From Serratia sp. PL17 (GTDB lineage Bacteria; Pseudomonadota; Gammaproteobacteria; Enterobacterales; Enterobacteriaceae), in contig NZ_JAFIBY010000001.1 of NCBI RefSeq assembly GCF_017832355.1, positions 1,488,001 through 1,552,000 of the forward strand: a stretch of 64,000 bases of DNA, in the 5' to 3' direction. The notes below the pieces were generated by a model. It was not told the origin of the DNA and ran no database searches. It saw only the letters and a program-made list of their open reading frames with translations. Both the position numbers and the translations under genes were made by a program. How positions within the stretch are numbered: the stretch's first letter is position 1; each line of letters starts with the position of its first letter. Below, piece after piece: positions 1 through 8,648 of this stretch.

Positions 1-543
1 ATTGACCTTGAAGCTGCCGTAGCTGCCAAGATCCAATAACGCCTTTTTGAACTGAAAGCCAGGCTGAAGGTTTTCCGGCAATGGGCCATCCACGCGTAAA
101 CCGACGCCACCCGCAGAGAGATCGTGGATCCTCAGTTGGTACTCGCTGCCGTCGGCATATTCGCCGCTGCAGAGAAATTCACGCCAGTGTGGAGTCGTCA
201 CGCGGAACTGACGACGGCGCTGAATGTAGACCAGTTCCTTCGGCAATTGAGTTGAACATGCATTAACGCCCTGATGATGAGTGGTTTCCGCCTTACCGAC
301 AGAGAACTCGATCTTCGCATCATGGCTTTCGATCACAATGGTACATTCGCCGTCGACAACCGTCTCCGCCTCATCGCCACTGAACACGATGTTATCCGGC
401 CCGACACTCAGCAACAGACTCTGAAACTGCTGTCGTTCATTGACGACTCGCAGTGGCGTGCGCTGTTTACAAATTTCGCGCAAAATCGCCAGCACTTCAA
501 AGCGCTCCTGCTTGATAAACAATCCGTTATCATTTTGCTCCAC
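1..543 (-). CDS. ycgR: flagellar brake protein YcgR (partial, C-terminus off window)
   Basis: YcgR binds cyclic di-GMP and slows the flagellar motor. The 181 codons visible cover the N-terminal YcgR domain and the start of a PilZ domain. The c-di-GMP-binding motif appears as RRRQFR, followed by the second PilZ signature DLSAGG. The start is a GTG with AGGAG six bases upstream; the ATG a few bases inside is out of frame. E. coli YcgR is about 244 residues, so about 60 residues lie beyond base 1. The identification rests on domain order and recalled similarity to E. coli YcgR. Confidence 0.88.
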   Translation of the reverse strand, partial: MEQNDNGLFIKQERFEVLAILREICKQRTPLRVVNERQQFQSLLLSVGPDNIVFSGDEAETVVDGECTIVIESHDAKIEFSVGKAETTHHQGVNACSTQLPKELVYIQRRRQFRVTTPHWREFLCSGEYADGSEYQLRIHDLSAGGVGLRVDGPLPENLQPGFQFKKALLDLGSYGSFKVN

Positions 544-617
544 TCGTCGCTCCTGACTCTTCCCAATGACGATTTACACATTCCTTACAGTTATCATCTC
601 TGGGAATATTCCTAAAG

Positions 618-1400
618 TCAAATTTGCCAACGATGCCAAGCCTGTGGCAGCAGTCTGGCGAAGCGTTTTGCCCAGTTCTGCTGGCCTTGTTGATCGGCGA
701 TCAGATCCTGGCGGATCTCAATGCCGACATAGGGAAGCTGTCGCCGCTCTGCATGCACCGGCAGCGTGTAATCCGTGGCGTCGGTCATGGCGTAGGGTTC
801 GTTGATCCCCACGTCCAAATCCCCTTCTTCTCGCAACAGTTCAGCCAACAGCAAGGCGAATTCCGGGTGGCGATTAAACAGCAGCCCCACCTGCCATGGC
901 CGCGCACTCCCTTTAAATACCGGCGTGAAACTGTGCATCGCAATAACCGCCGTTGGTAAACCGGCACGTTGACGCTCGTCCAAGGTATCGGCAATGGTGC
1001 GGTGATAAGGCAGAAAAATCTCATGTTCACGGGCTAAACTTTGTTCAGCAGGAATACCGACATTGCCGGGAATTGGCGTCAGCTCGGACACCTGTGGTAT
1101 CGAGCTGACAATGCCGGGCGTACGGTTACAGTCAATCACTAATCGTGAGTAACGCTGGTGAATCAGTGTGGTATCCAGTTGGCGGCTGAGGTGACGTGAA
1201 ACGCCTAGTGCGCCAATGTCCCAACCGATATGGCGGTCAATCTCCCCCGCCGGCAAGCCCAGATCACCCAAACGTTGGGGGATTGCCTGGCCTGCGTGAT
1301 CGCACAGCAATAAAAAGGGAGCGATACCCTTTGCTGTTTCAACCGCCACGGCGGCGGGGTCATCCAGGGTTAATAAAGACGGGACAAACGACTGTGGCAT
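618..1400 (-). CDS. N-formylglutamate amidohydrolase family protein
   Basis: A 260-residue protein of the N-formylglutamate amidohydrolase family, zinc hydrolases that remove formyl or related acyl groups from amino acids. Family blocks visible are CDHAGQAIP near the N-terminus (the DH being a probable metal-binding pair), the DIGA stretch, the DCNR segment and the AMHSFTPV block with a further His. No signal peptide, so cytoplasmic. No hut genes lie nearby, so a role in histidine degradation is not supported. The substrate is unknown and could be another N-acyl amino acid. The start has GGAG upstream. Confidence 0.8.
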   Translation of the reverse strand: MPQSFVPSLLTLDDPAAVAVETAKGIAPFLLLCDHAGQAIPQRLGDLGLPAGEIDRHIGWDIGALGVSRHLSRQLDTTLIHQRYSRLVIDCNRTPGIVSSIPQVSELTPIPGNVGIPAEQSLAREHEIFLPYHRTIADTLDERQRAGLPTAVIAMHSFTPVFKGSARPWQVGLLFNRHPEFALLLAELLREEGDLDVGINEPYAMTDATDYTLPVHAERRQLPYVGIEIRQDLIADQQGQQNWAKRFARLLPQAWHRWQI

Positions 1401-1499
1401 GAAAGACTCCGACGCTGGAACAAAGCCTTATCTTAGGCTATATCCCACCGCCGGCGCCAAGGCTCGGATTAGATCAAAAATGCATGAATGAGAAGCTAA

Positions 1500-3221
1500 T
1501 CATTCTATGCACGCATCCTGGGGCTGATGTACCGCAATGTAACGCTGGAAACGCGCCGGTTTAAGCCGGGTCAGATCGACCAATACCAGACCATCAATGC
1601 AGTTATTGAATGCCGGGTCGGTACCAAAATCAATAAACTGTACCCCGCCCGGTTCACACAGCTCGGTATATTGCTTGTATAGCGTTGGGATAGAGCAACC
1701 AATGTTGCTCAGCAGGCTTTTCAGTCTGACCAGGTCTTCCTGATAGTTATCGCCGGCAAACTGCGCCAATACCTGCGGCAATGAGGCAGGATAAGGTTGA
1801 CGAGACTGCGCCAACGCATGATTGGGCGAGAAGTACAATCGGTAGAAGGCAATCAACAGGTCACGCGCCGTTACCGGCATACCGCCGGAAATGGAAACCG
1901 GGCCAAAGAGATAGCGGTACTGTGGGTATTTTGCCAGATAAGCGCCAATGCCAAGCCACAGATAGTCCAGCCCGCGCTTGCCCCAATAGGCCGGCTGAAT
2001 GAAGCTGCGGCCCAACTCAATGCCCTGCGCCAGTATGGGTGCCATATCGCGGTCATAATGGAAGAGGCTGTTACTGTAGATGCTTTCCAGCCCTTTGCGT
2101 TCTAGCTGCTCGGCGGTTGGAATAAAACGGTAAGCACCGACGATTTCCAACTCGTCCGCGTCCCACAACACCAAGTGGTAATAGTCGTCGTCATAGCTAT
2201 CCAAATCCCGACGACGTCCCGACCCTTCACCAACGGCCCGGAAGGCGATTTCACGCAGCCGACCCAGTTCACGCAGGATGGGCGTACGCGCCTCATCCTG
2301 ACGGCGATACAGGAAGATCTCTTTGCCGTCCGGCGTTACCCCTAACCGCTCACAGTTTGCCAGCGCCTTTTTCAGTTCCAACCGGTCTTCCGGCAAGGCA
2401 ATCGGCGATTCACTGGCAAACAGTCCTTCTTTCCCCTGACCCAGTCGGTATACGTGACGACGGAAGCGTTCCGCCAGATCTTTAGCACTGGTGTGCCCAT
2501 CGTGCCAGTTGGCGAACGGGATACGCCCTCCAACACGGATTTTGATACGACCCCCTTGCTGTTGGAACATTTCCCGCACCAGCAAGAGCGTCGACAGAGG
2601 GCGATAAACCATCGACGTGAAATAAAACAGGTTGCTGTTACGCGCACTGATGTGAATGGGCACAATAGGCGCACGTGCCTTGGCCGCCAGGCGCAAGAAG
2701 CCGGTATGCCAGTGACCATCACGTATGCCTTTCGGGCTCATACGTGATACCTCTCCGGCGGGGAACAGGATCAATGCGCCCTGTTTATCCAGCTGCGCCT
2801 GCATGCCTTCAATTTGCTTGCGGCTGGTCTTATACCCCACATTGTCTACCGGCACGAACAGGCTGCGCAGCGGTTCAATGTAGGTCAACAATTGGCTGGC
2901 GACCACTTTGACATCCGGACGTACCGCCGCCACCGCACGCAGCAGCACCAGCCCATCAAGCGAGCCGATCGGATGGTTCGCGACTAACACCACCGGGCCT
3001 TGGCTGGGAATATTTTCCAGATCGCCATCCACTAATTCACAACTGAGGTTGAAGTAATCCACCACCTGCTCGATCAAATCCAGCCCTTTAAGGTGTGGAT
3101 AGTCGGCGGCAAACTGTTTGAACTCTTTTTCGAAGAGTAATGATCTCAGCAGGCTACGCTGCCAGGCAGGGGTTTTGCGGTGTGGAAATGCATCATGCAA
3201 CAGAGAGTCCAAGCTAAACAT
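1500..3221 (-). CDS. olsF: bifunctional ornithine lipid synthase OlsF
   Basis: A 573-residue fusion of two acyltransferases. The N-terminal half is a PlsC-type lysophospholipid O-acyltransferase with NHPIGSLD at about residues 82-89 and FPAGEVS at about 153-159. The C-terminal half (about 300-560) is a GNAT/hemolysin-like N-acyltransferase. This architecture is that of OlsF, described in Serratia proteamaculans, which makes phosphorus-free ornithine lipids by N-acylating ornithine and then O-acylating lyso-ornithine lipid. AGGAG lies eight bases before the ATG. It stands alone on the minus strand. The membrane acyltransferase motif has five residues between His and Asp rather than the usual four. 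Confidence 0.85.
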   Translation of the reverse strand: MFSLDSLLHDAFPHRKTPAWQRSLLRSLLFEKEFKQFAADYPHLKGLDLIEQVVDYFNLSCELVDGDLENIPSQGPVVLVANHPIGSLDGLVLLRAVAAVRPDVKVVASQLLTYIEPLRSLFVPVDNVGYKTSRKQIEGMQAQLDKQGALILFPAGEVSRMSPKGIRDGHWHTGFLRLAAKARAPIVPIHISARNSNLFYFTSMVYRPLSTLLLVREMFQQQGGRIKIRVGGRIPFANWHDGHTSAKDLAERFRRHVYRLGQGKEGLFASESPIALPEDRLELKKALANCERLGVTPDGKEIFLYRRQDEARTPILRELGRLREIAFRAVGEGSGRRRDLDSYDDDYYHLVLWDADELEIVGAYRFIPTAEQLERKGLESIYSNSLFHYDRDMAPILAQGIELGRSFIQPAYWGKRGLDYLWLGIGAYLAKYPQYRYLFGPVSISGGMPVTARDLLIAFYRLYFSPNHALAQSRQPYPASLPQVLAQFAGDNYQEDLVRLKSLLSNIGCSIPTLYKQYTELCEPGGVQFIDFGTDPAFNNCIDGLVLVDLTRLKPARFQRYIAVHQPQDACIE

Positions 3222-3343
3222 CGCGTTATCTCCTGGCTTAGTCGCTGCAAACTTAAGCCAGCGCTATGACCCTAACATGTCAGTATCATGACAAAAAAAT
3301 GAAATCCCTCGACCTATCAGGTATAGCAAATAATTGAAAACTT

Positions 3344-3370
3344 GGTGGCAAGGGTGTGTCCCTCGCCACC
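3344..3370 (-). terminator. hairpin downstream of the GH123 gene
   Basis: GGTGGC and GCCACC pair around an AGGG/CCCT inner stem. On the minus strand the hairpin is followed by a T-rich stretch (AAGTTTTCAATTATTT). It lies 24 bases past the GH123 stop codon and probably ends that transcript. Confidence 0.5.
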
Positions 3371-3393
3371 TGCGTCGCATTTTATGCCGCTCC

Positions 3394-5055
3394 CTACAGC
3401 AAGGCTTCGATACGTTTGTTGACCGCTTCGCGTAATCGCAGCAGTGGATCCGCCTGATGCGGGTAGTGTTTAAAGGTGATGCGCATCCCCAATTCCTGTT
3501 CAATCAGCGCCTCTACCGCTGCACGATCGGTCAGGCTTTCCAACAGTTGCAGAGCGCGCATGTCCTGCAACCCTTGATGCAACACCCGCAGGCGTAACGA
3601 CTCCACGGGCTCCCGATTATCGCCGGGATAGACCACAAAGGCATCGCCAGACGGAAACGCGTTCCGGCAGTCCGTCACGGCATAGGGATTGAGTTTTTCT
3701 CGTGAATGGCCGCTGTTATAGAAGTTGAAGCCCCAATGCAGAAAACCCGTGATGTCGTACAAATAAAGCTGGATACCCAAAATACGGTTGCGTGCCGAGG
3801 GCTGGGCGAAGAAACGGTTGGCTACCTCCGTTTTTTGTACGCAGCAGTAATAAGCCCATAACCCCGGCACCCGGTTTTCAATAAAAGGTTCTATATGATC
3901 GGTCGCCGCAACCGGTGTCTCCACCAACCCCTGCTGGTAAAACGCATAGTCTGACAGGGCATCAAACGTACGGAATCCCGCCAGTAGCGGACGTAACGTC
4001 ATACTGGCGCGTTGGTAAGCGGCGATGTTTTCCAGCGTCGGTTCGTCAGAAATATGGAACCACACGCGCTGCTGCAACTGCCTATCGCGGAACCAGCCAG
4101 TCAGCGCCGGCAACAACGCCTGCAGGAACTGTTGATACTCTTGCGCATGTGCGTCGGTATGCCAGCCAAACAACGGACGCAGTTGCCCTTCAACCTCCAC
4201 CATAATTTTCGGCGCATGCGCGGCACCCCATTGGGTAAACAACGGCGCAATCTCAAAGTGTTCAATACCTTCCTTCTGAGCCAGATCTACCCACTGGGCC
4301 AGGCGTTGGAAATCAAACCGATACCCTTGTGTTGACTGCTGCACCCCCACCAGTTGCACGGTGGTTCGTTCCCCACCGATGGCGGTATCCAGCGGTGGCG
4401 TGAAGATTGGGGTCAACAGCATGTTGACCCCACTGTTGACGGCGCTGCGGACAAAATTACGCACCGCCAGCCAGTATTCGGGGCTGAATACCTCGAGACG
4501 GTAATAGTCCGCCAGGCAATCAGAATGCAGCCATTCGGTGTGCAACAAGGTTTGCGGGGGCAGCACCGCGGGGACGATATGCAGCGTCAGCGTCGCGCTG
4601 GCCAGCACTTCATCAGTAGCAACATCAGACAGCGTGAGGGTTAACGGAGAGTCCCCACCGGCAACCGGCGTCGACGGTGGCGTAAAGGTCAGCCACAGGC
4701 TGCCATAATAATGGGTGGCGGCAAAGAAACGACAATCGGTCACCGGGGCCAACGGATCGGGAAATAACCCCGGTTCAGTCCGCAGGTAGTTCTCATCGGT
4801 CTCGGCATAACAGGGAAAATGACTGGGTACAGACTGAACCTGACGCACGCTGATATACTCTGCCAGCGGCCCTTCGAGGCGGTACCTTAATTCTCGCCGC
4901 GTTTCATTACCCGTCGGATGTAAACAATAGACCCCTTGCCAGGAAACTATTTCGTTACTCAGCCCACTGAGTGTATTTATCTGTGAAATCTGTGGTGCAT
5001 TGCGGCTATGAAATACTTTTTCCAGACAATGGGTAAAGGTTAATGAAAGGCGCAT
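3394..5055 (-). CDS. GH123-type (DUF4091) glycoside hydrolase, probable cytoplasmic beta-N-acetylgalactosaminidase
   Basis: A 553-residue protein with a beta-sandwich-like N-terminal half and a GH123/DUF4091 catalytic half. The acidic pair sits in the motif HISDEPT (Asp337-Glu338), matching the Asp-Glu pair that GH123 enzymes use for substrate-assisted catalysis through the 2-acetamido group. The C-terminal block FLHWGFNFYNSG is typical of DUF4091. Characterised GH123 enzymes release beta-linked GalNAc from glycosphingolipid-type glycans. There is no signal peptide, so it should act on a sugar already imported. It is transcribed divergently from the ABC importer and next to AgaS and tagatose-bisphosphate aldolase homologues, which supports a GalNAc substrate. 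Specificity is inferred. Confidence 0.78.
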   Translation of the reverse strand: MRLSLTFTHCLEKVFHSRNAPQISQINTLSGLSNEIVSWQGVYCLHPTGNETRRELRYRLEGPLAEYISVRQVQSVPSHFPCYAETDENYLRTEPGLFPDPLAPVTDCRFFAATHYYGSLWLTFTPPSTPVAGGDSPLTLTLSDVATDEVLASATLTLHIVPAVLPPQTLLHTEWLHSDCLADYYRLEVFSPEYWLAVRNFVRSAVNSGVNMLLTPIFTPPLDTAIGGERTTVQLVGVQQSTQGYRFDFQRLAQWVDLAQKEGIEHFEIAPLFTQWGAAHAPKIMVEVEGQLRPLFGWHTDAHAQEYQQFLQALLPALTGWFRDRQLQQRVWFHISDEPTLENIAAYQRASMTLRPLLAGFRTFDALSDYAFYQQGLVETPVAATDHIEPFIENRVPGLWAYYCCVQKTEVANRFFAQPSARNRILGIQLYLYDITGFLHWGFNFYNSGHSREKLNPYAVTDCRNAFPSGDAFVVYPGDNREPVESLRLRVLHQGLQDMRALQLLESLTDRAAVEALIEQELGMRITFKHYPHQADPLLRLREAVNKRIEALL

Positions 5056-5360
5056 AACATTAATCTCTCTTTAATTGTTAAATACCGATGAGTGATTTTC
5101 AGGCTAAACCCTTTTATCGCGGCAAACAATAGCGACAATCAAAAATCGACGACAAGCCTGTTCAGGCGTTGCGATATACAATTTTTTTGTTTATTTGCAT
5201 CACAAAAATGAAAGATAGCCAAGCCTGCACAATAATAATGTTTTTAATCCCCATTATGGTGCAAGGGTTATCACTTATTCCTATGACCGCCACAGTCCGT
5301 AAATGGCGTGCGGCAGGGCTAAAATCACCCCAAAAGGTTAATGACTTGTAAACGAATGGC

Positions 5361-5391
5361 GCTTTCGGTTTGACCCTAAACCCTTTCGATT
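5361..5391. promoter_or_regulatory. candidate DeoR/AgaR-type operator, copy 1
   Basis: GCTTTCGGTTTGACC (5361-5375) occurs again, base for base, at 12122-12136 before the regulator gene. A second block, CTTTCGATT at 5383-5391, recurs there inverted as AATCGAAAG. TTTCG-rich repeats are usual for DeoR-family operators. It lies in the 464-base divergent region (5056-5519) between the GH123 gene and the importer, about 50-80 bases upstream of the importer's -35. The rest of that region is AT-rich and holds no convincing gene. Confidence 0.55.
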
Positions 5392-5441
5392 TTAACAACA
5401 ACGAAACATTCCCGCCCCATTTTTGGGCAGATCGGGGTGTA

Positions 5442-5470
5442 TTGACACATTGAAAGTTAAGGGATAGAAA
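5442..5470 (+). promoter_or_regulatory. probable sigma-70 promoter of the importer operon
   Basis: A perfect -35 TTGACA (5442-5447), a 17-base spacer and a -10 TAGAAA (5465-5470, four of six matches). It lies 50 bases before the start codon of the substrate-binding protein gene. Confidence 0.6.
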
Positions 5471-5519
5471 GAATTCACGTTACGAAAATATTTATTCGTC
5501 GTTCACCGAGGGGAAAGCA

Positions 5520-6773
5520 ATGTCACCGATAAAAAATACCGGCCGTCTTCTTGTGCACTCTGCCATCGCGGCTGCGTTATTATTACCAACCATGTTATAT
5601 GCCGCAGATCAAATAACTTTGCGCTATGCCGTATGGGACAGAAACCAATTACCTGCCGAACAAGAAATTGCCAAACGATTTGAAAAAGAAAACCCTAACA
5701 TCAAAATAGCGATAGAATTAACCCCATCAGCGCAATACTTTGTAAAATTAGATTCAGCAGCGGCTGGCGGCGTTGCCCCTGATATATTCTGGATAAACAT
5801 GCCCTATTTTGTGCAATATGCCAAGAATGGCATTATGCAACCCTTAACACCTTATATGACCGGCAGCAGCGTTAACGTAAATAACATCGTCGCCAGTTCG
5901 GTGAAGGCTTATCAGTATGACGGTCAGCAGATGGCTATCCCCCGCGACGTAGACTCCATCGCAGTTTGGTACAACAAAAAGCTGTTTGACCAGGCTGGCG
6001 TCAGCTACCCCACCAACGACTGGGATTGGGACACGCTGAAAAGCAAAGCGGCAGCGTTGAAAACCGGCTTGAAAGGCAGCGCCTTCCCCCTGGTGATGGA
6101 TCTGAGCATTGACGGCCAGGACAGCTATATGAATCTGCTGTTCCAGAACGGCAACCATATTGTGCCGAAAGACGGCCAGCCAACCGATATTGCCAACGAT
6201 AAGTCGATCTGGGTGTATCAGCAGTTGCAAACCATGATGAAAGACGGGCTGATGCCAAGCGCTCAACAAATGAGCGAAGTCAAAACCGAAAATATCTTCC
6301 AGTCCAACCGTGCAGCAATGGTGTATGCCGGCTCATGGTTGGCCGCGCCCTTCGCCAATAACCCGCTGATTAACGACCATATCGGCGTAGTGATGATGCC
6401 AAAAATCGAGCGTCAGTCTGGCGTCGCACACAGCCTGGCATTCGCCATGTCCGCCAACAGCGCCCACAAACAGGAAGCCTGGAAATACATCGAATTTATG
6501 AGCTCCGAAGCCTCGCAAGCCGAGCTGGCGAAGGTGGTGATCCCAGCCAACAAGGTGGCTGCCAAAGTCTGGGCTGCGGAGATTAAAAAAGTCGATGTCA
6601 CGCCGTACATTCAAACCCTCAACGTGACCGAGGCTTACCCAACCGCCGGGACCAACACGCCAAAGTGGCAGAATATGTGGATTGCCAGCCTGAAGAAAAT
6701 CTTCATGGGCGCGGATGCCAAGTCTGAAATGGACAAATCGGTCAAGAAGATCGAACGCGTCATGGAGCAGTAA
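5520..6773 (+). CDS. sugar ABC transporter substrate-binding protein (family 1)
   Basis: A 417-residue periplasmic binding protein of the family-1 (maltose/UgpB-like) type. Residues 1-29 form a signal peptide with probable cleavage after MLYA, before ADQITL. The mature part has the usual opening of the fold (LRYAVWDRNQ, then the EIAKRFEKENPNIKI segment) and aromatic-rich sugar-site regions. It is the first gene of an importer operon (binding protein, two permeases, ATPase). GGGGAAAG precedes the ATG. Its ligand is probably a GalNAc-containing glycoside, by context only. The 5' third is more AT-rich than the downstream genes. Confidence 0.88.
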   Translation: MSPIKNTGRLLVHSAIAAALLLPTMLYAADQITLRYAVWDRNQLPAEQEIAKRFEKENPNIKIAIELTPSAQYFVKLDSAAAGGVAPDIFWINMPYFVQYAKNGIMQPLTPYMTGSSVNVNNIVASSVKAYQYDGQQMAIPRDVDSIAVWYNKKLFDQAGVSYPTNDWDWDTLKSKAAALKTGLKGSAFPLVMDLSIDGQDSYMNLLFQNGNHIVPKDGQPTDIANDKSIWVYQQLQTMMKDGLMPSAQQMSEVKTENIFQSNRAAMVYAGSWLAAPFANNPLINDHIGVVMMPKIERQSGVAHSLAFAMSANSAHKQEAWKYIEFMSSEASQAELAKVVIPANKVAAKVWAAEIKKVDVTPYIQTLNVTEAYPTAGTNTPKWQNMWIASLKKIFMGADAKSEMDKSVKKIERVMEQ

Positions 6774-6782
6774 TCACCCCGT

Positions 6783-6813
6783 GCCGGTAGCGCCTGCCCG
6801 AGGGCGCACCGGC
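6783..6813 (+). other. stable intercistronic hairpin after the binding-protein gene
   Basis: GCCGGT-A-GCGCC pairs with GGCGC-ACCGGC around an eight-base loop, giving a two-part GC-rich stem 9 bases after the binding-protein stop and about 40 bases before the first permease. There is no T-run. Such structures after binding-protein genes, as between malE and malF, protect the upstream message and lower downstream expression; that role is inferred here. Confidence 0.6.
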
Positions 6814-6853
6814 TGCGGACACCGCAGAGCAGTTACAGGTGAGGAATGGCAAC

Positions 6854-7795
6854 ATGTCGCTGGCAGAAACGGCTACGGTCACCCTAAAACAACAAAAAAG
6901 TGTCCCTCGACCGGCACTCAGCCGCCTGGAGCGCGCCGAGCGCTTTTGGGGATGGGTAATGATTTCACCGCTGCTGATTGGGTTGATGGTTTTCTATTTC
7001 ATCCCTTTTTTGCAGAACATCTTTTACAGCTTCACCGATCTTAATCAGTTTATGCGCTGGACTACGTTCAGCGTTGATAACTACGTCAATCTGTTTGAGG
7101 ACGACGATTTTTATACCGCTGCCGGTAACACGCTGTTCTACGTGGTGGTCTGCGTCCCTGTCAGCCTGAGCCTTTCTCTGTTGCTGGCGATTGGCTTGAA
7201 CCAGAACATCCGCGGCAAAGCGGTGTTGCGCACGTTACTGTTCCTGCCTGCAGTCACCATGCCTGCCGCGGTGGCGATGGTTTGGCAATGGCTGTTTAAC
7301 AAAGACTTTGGCCTGATTAACCAGGCGATGGGTTTCTTGGGTATTTCGCCGGTGGCCTGGCTGTCCGATCCGGACGTGGTGCGGATCAGCGTTTCCATCA
7401 TCATTATCTGGTCGTCACTGGCGCTGAAAATCATCATTTTGCTGGCCGGGTTACAAAGTATTCCACGCCAACTGTATGAGGCCGCAGACATCGACGGCAT
7501 CAGCACCCTGCGCCGATTCTTCTGTATCACTCTACCGATGATGGTACCGACGCTGTTCTTCGTCTCGGTAATGAGCTTTATCGAGATCCTGCAAGTCTTT
7601 GACGTGGTGTTCCTGATGTTTGACCGCGCATTGGTGGAAAGTGACGTGATGACCGTCACCAACCTGTTCTACAAATATGCCTTCTATCTGCAGGAGAAAG
7701 GCTACGCCTCTGCCATAACCGTGGTGCTGTTCGCCGTCACCCTACTGATCACCCTGATTCAAATGGTGATTGGCAAACGCCTGAAAGTCAGCTGA
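6854..7795 (+). CDS. sugar ABC transporter permease (MalF/UgpA type)
   Basis: A 313-residue inner-membrane permease with about six transmembrane segments, starting around WGWVMISPLLIGLMVFYF. The EAA loop that docks on the ATPase is visible as YEAADIDGISTLRRFF followed by ITLPMM. The chosen ATG at 6854 has GAGG nine bases upstream. A GTG at 6839 would add five residues. It works with the next gene as a heterodimeric channel for the binding protein encoded upstream. Confidence 0.87.
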   Translation: MSLAETATVTLKQQKSVPRPALSRLERAERFWGWVMISPLLIGLMVFYFIPFLQNIFYSFTDLNQFMRWTTFSVDNYVNLFEDDDFYTAAGNTLFYVVVCVPVSLSLSLLLAIGLNQNIRGKAVLRTLLFLPAVTMPAAVAMVWQWLFNKDFGLINQAMGFLGISPVAWLSDPDVVRISVSIIIIWSSLALKIIILLAGLQSIPRQLYEAADIDGISTLRRFFCITLPMMVPTLFFVSVMSFIEILQVFDVVFLMFDRALVESDVMTVTNLFYKYAFYLQEKGYASAITVVLFAVTLLITLIQMVIGKRLKVS

Positions 7796-7807
7796 GGAGC
7801 CATGACG

Positions 7808-8626
7808 ATGAGCATAAGTAAAAAAACACTGGTTTATCTGTTTATGGCCCTGGCGGCGCTCGCCTCTGTCGTCCCTTTTATCTGGATGCTGGTTACCTCA
7901 CTGAAAACGCAGGCCGAGAGTATTCAGATCCCGCTAACACTGCTGCCGACGCACCCCAGCCTGCAGGCCTACGGCAAGATCATGCATGAAATTCCGTTTA
8001 CTGATTTTTATGTGAACTCGCTGCTGGCGACATTCTTTACCGTCACACTACAAATGGTCATCGCCACCATGGCCGCTTACGGTTTCTCGCGCTTGCATTT
8101 TCGCGGCCGCGACGCGGTGTTCCTGGTCTGTATTTCCATTCTGATGGTGCCTGGTCAGGCGTTTCTGATCCCACAATTCCTGGTAGTGCAGAAGTTGGGC
8201 TTGGTAAACAGCATCACCGGGCTGGTGTTGCCAGGCATTTTCAGTATTTATGCCACTTTCCTGTTGCGTCAGTTCTTCCTGGCAGTGCCAAAGGAGATGG
8301 AAGAAGCGGCGTTGATCGACGGCTACAGCTACTTCGCTATTTTCTGGCGCATCATGCTGCCCCTGATTCGCCCCGGCATCATCGCCTGCATCATTATTAA
8401 TGGCCTGTGGAGCTGGAACAACCTGATGTGGCCGCTGATCGTCAACACCACCACCGAGAAACTGACGCTGCCCGTTGGACTGGCATCACTGTCAAGCCGT
8501 GCCGGGGTGGAATATCCGTTACTGATGGCCGGCGCGCTGATGGCGGTCATCCCCATGCTGATGCTGTTCATTCTTTTCCAACGCTACTTCATCCAAGGCA
8601 TCGCCAGCGCTGGGGTAAAAGGCTAA
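7808..8626 (+). CDS. sugar ABC transporter permease (MalG/UgpE type)
   Basis: The second permease of the importer, 272 residues, with about six membrane helices and the EAA loop EEAALIDGYSYFAIFWR followed by IMLP. AGGAG overlaps the stop codon of the preceding permease and lies eight bases before the ATG at 7808. An ATG at 7802 is only two bases from the same Shine-Dalgarno and is less likely. The close spacing indicates translational coupling with the partner permease. Confidence 0.87.
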   Translation: MSISKKTLVYLFMALAALASVVPFIWMLVTSLKTQAESIQIPLTLLPTHPSLQAYGKIMHEIPFTDFYVNSLLATFFTVTLQMVIATMAAYGFSRLHFRGRDAVFLVCISILMVPGQAFLIPQFLVVQKLGLVNSITGLVLPGIFSIYATFLLRQFFLAVPKEMEEAALIDGYSYFAIFWRIMLPLIRPGIIACIIINGLWSWNNLMWPLIVNTTTEKLTLPVGLASLSSRAGVEYPLLMAGALMAVIPMLMLFILFQRYFIQGIASAGVKG

Positions 8627-8648
8627 CCGCGAATACAAGGTAACTAAC

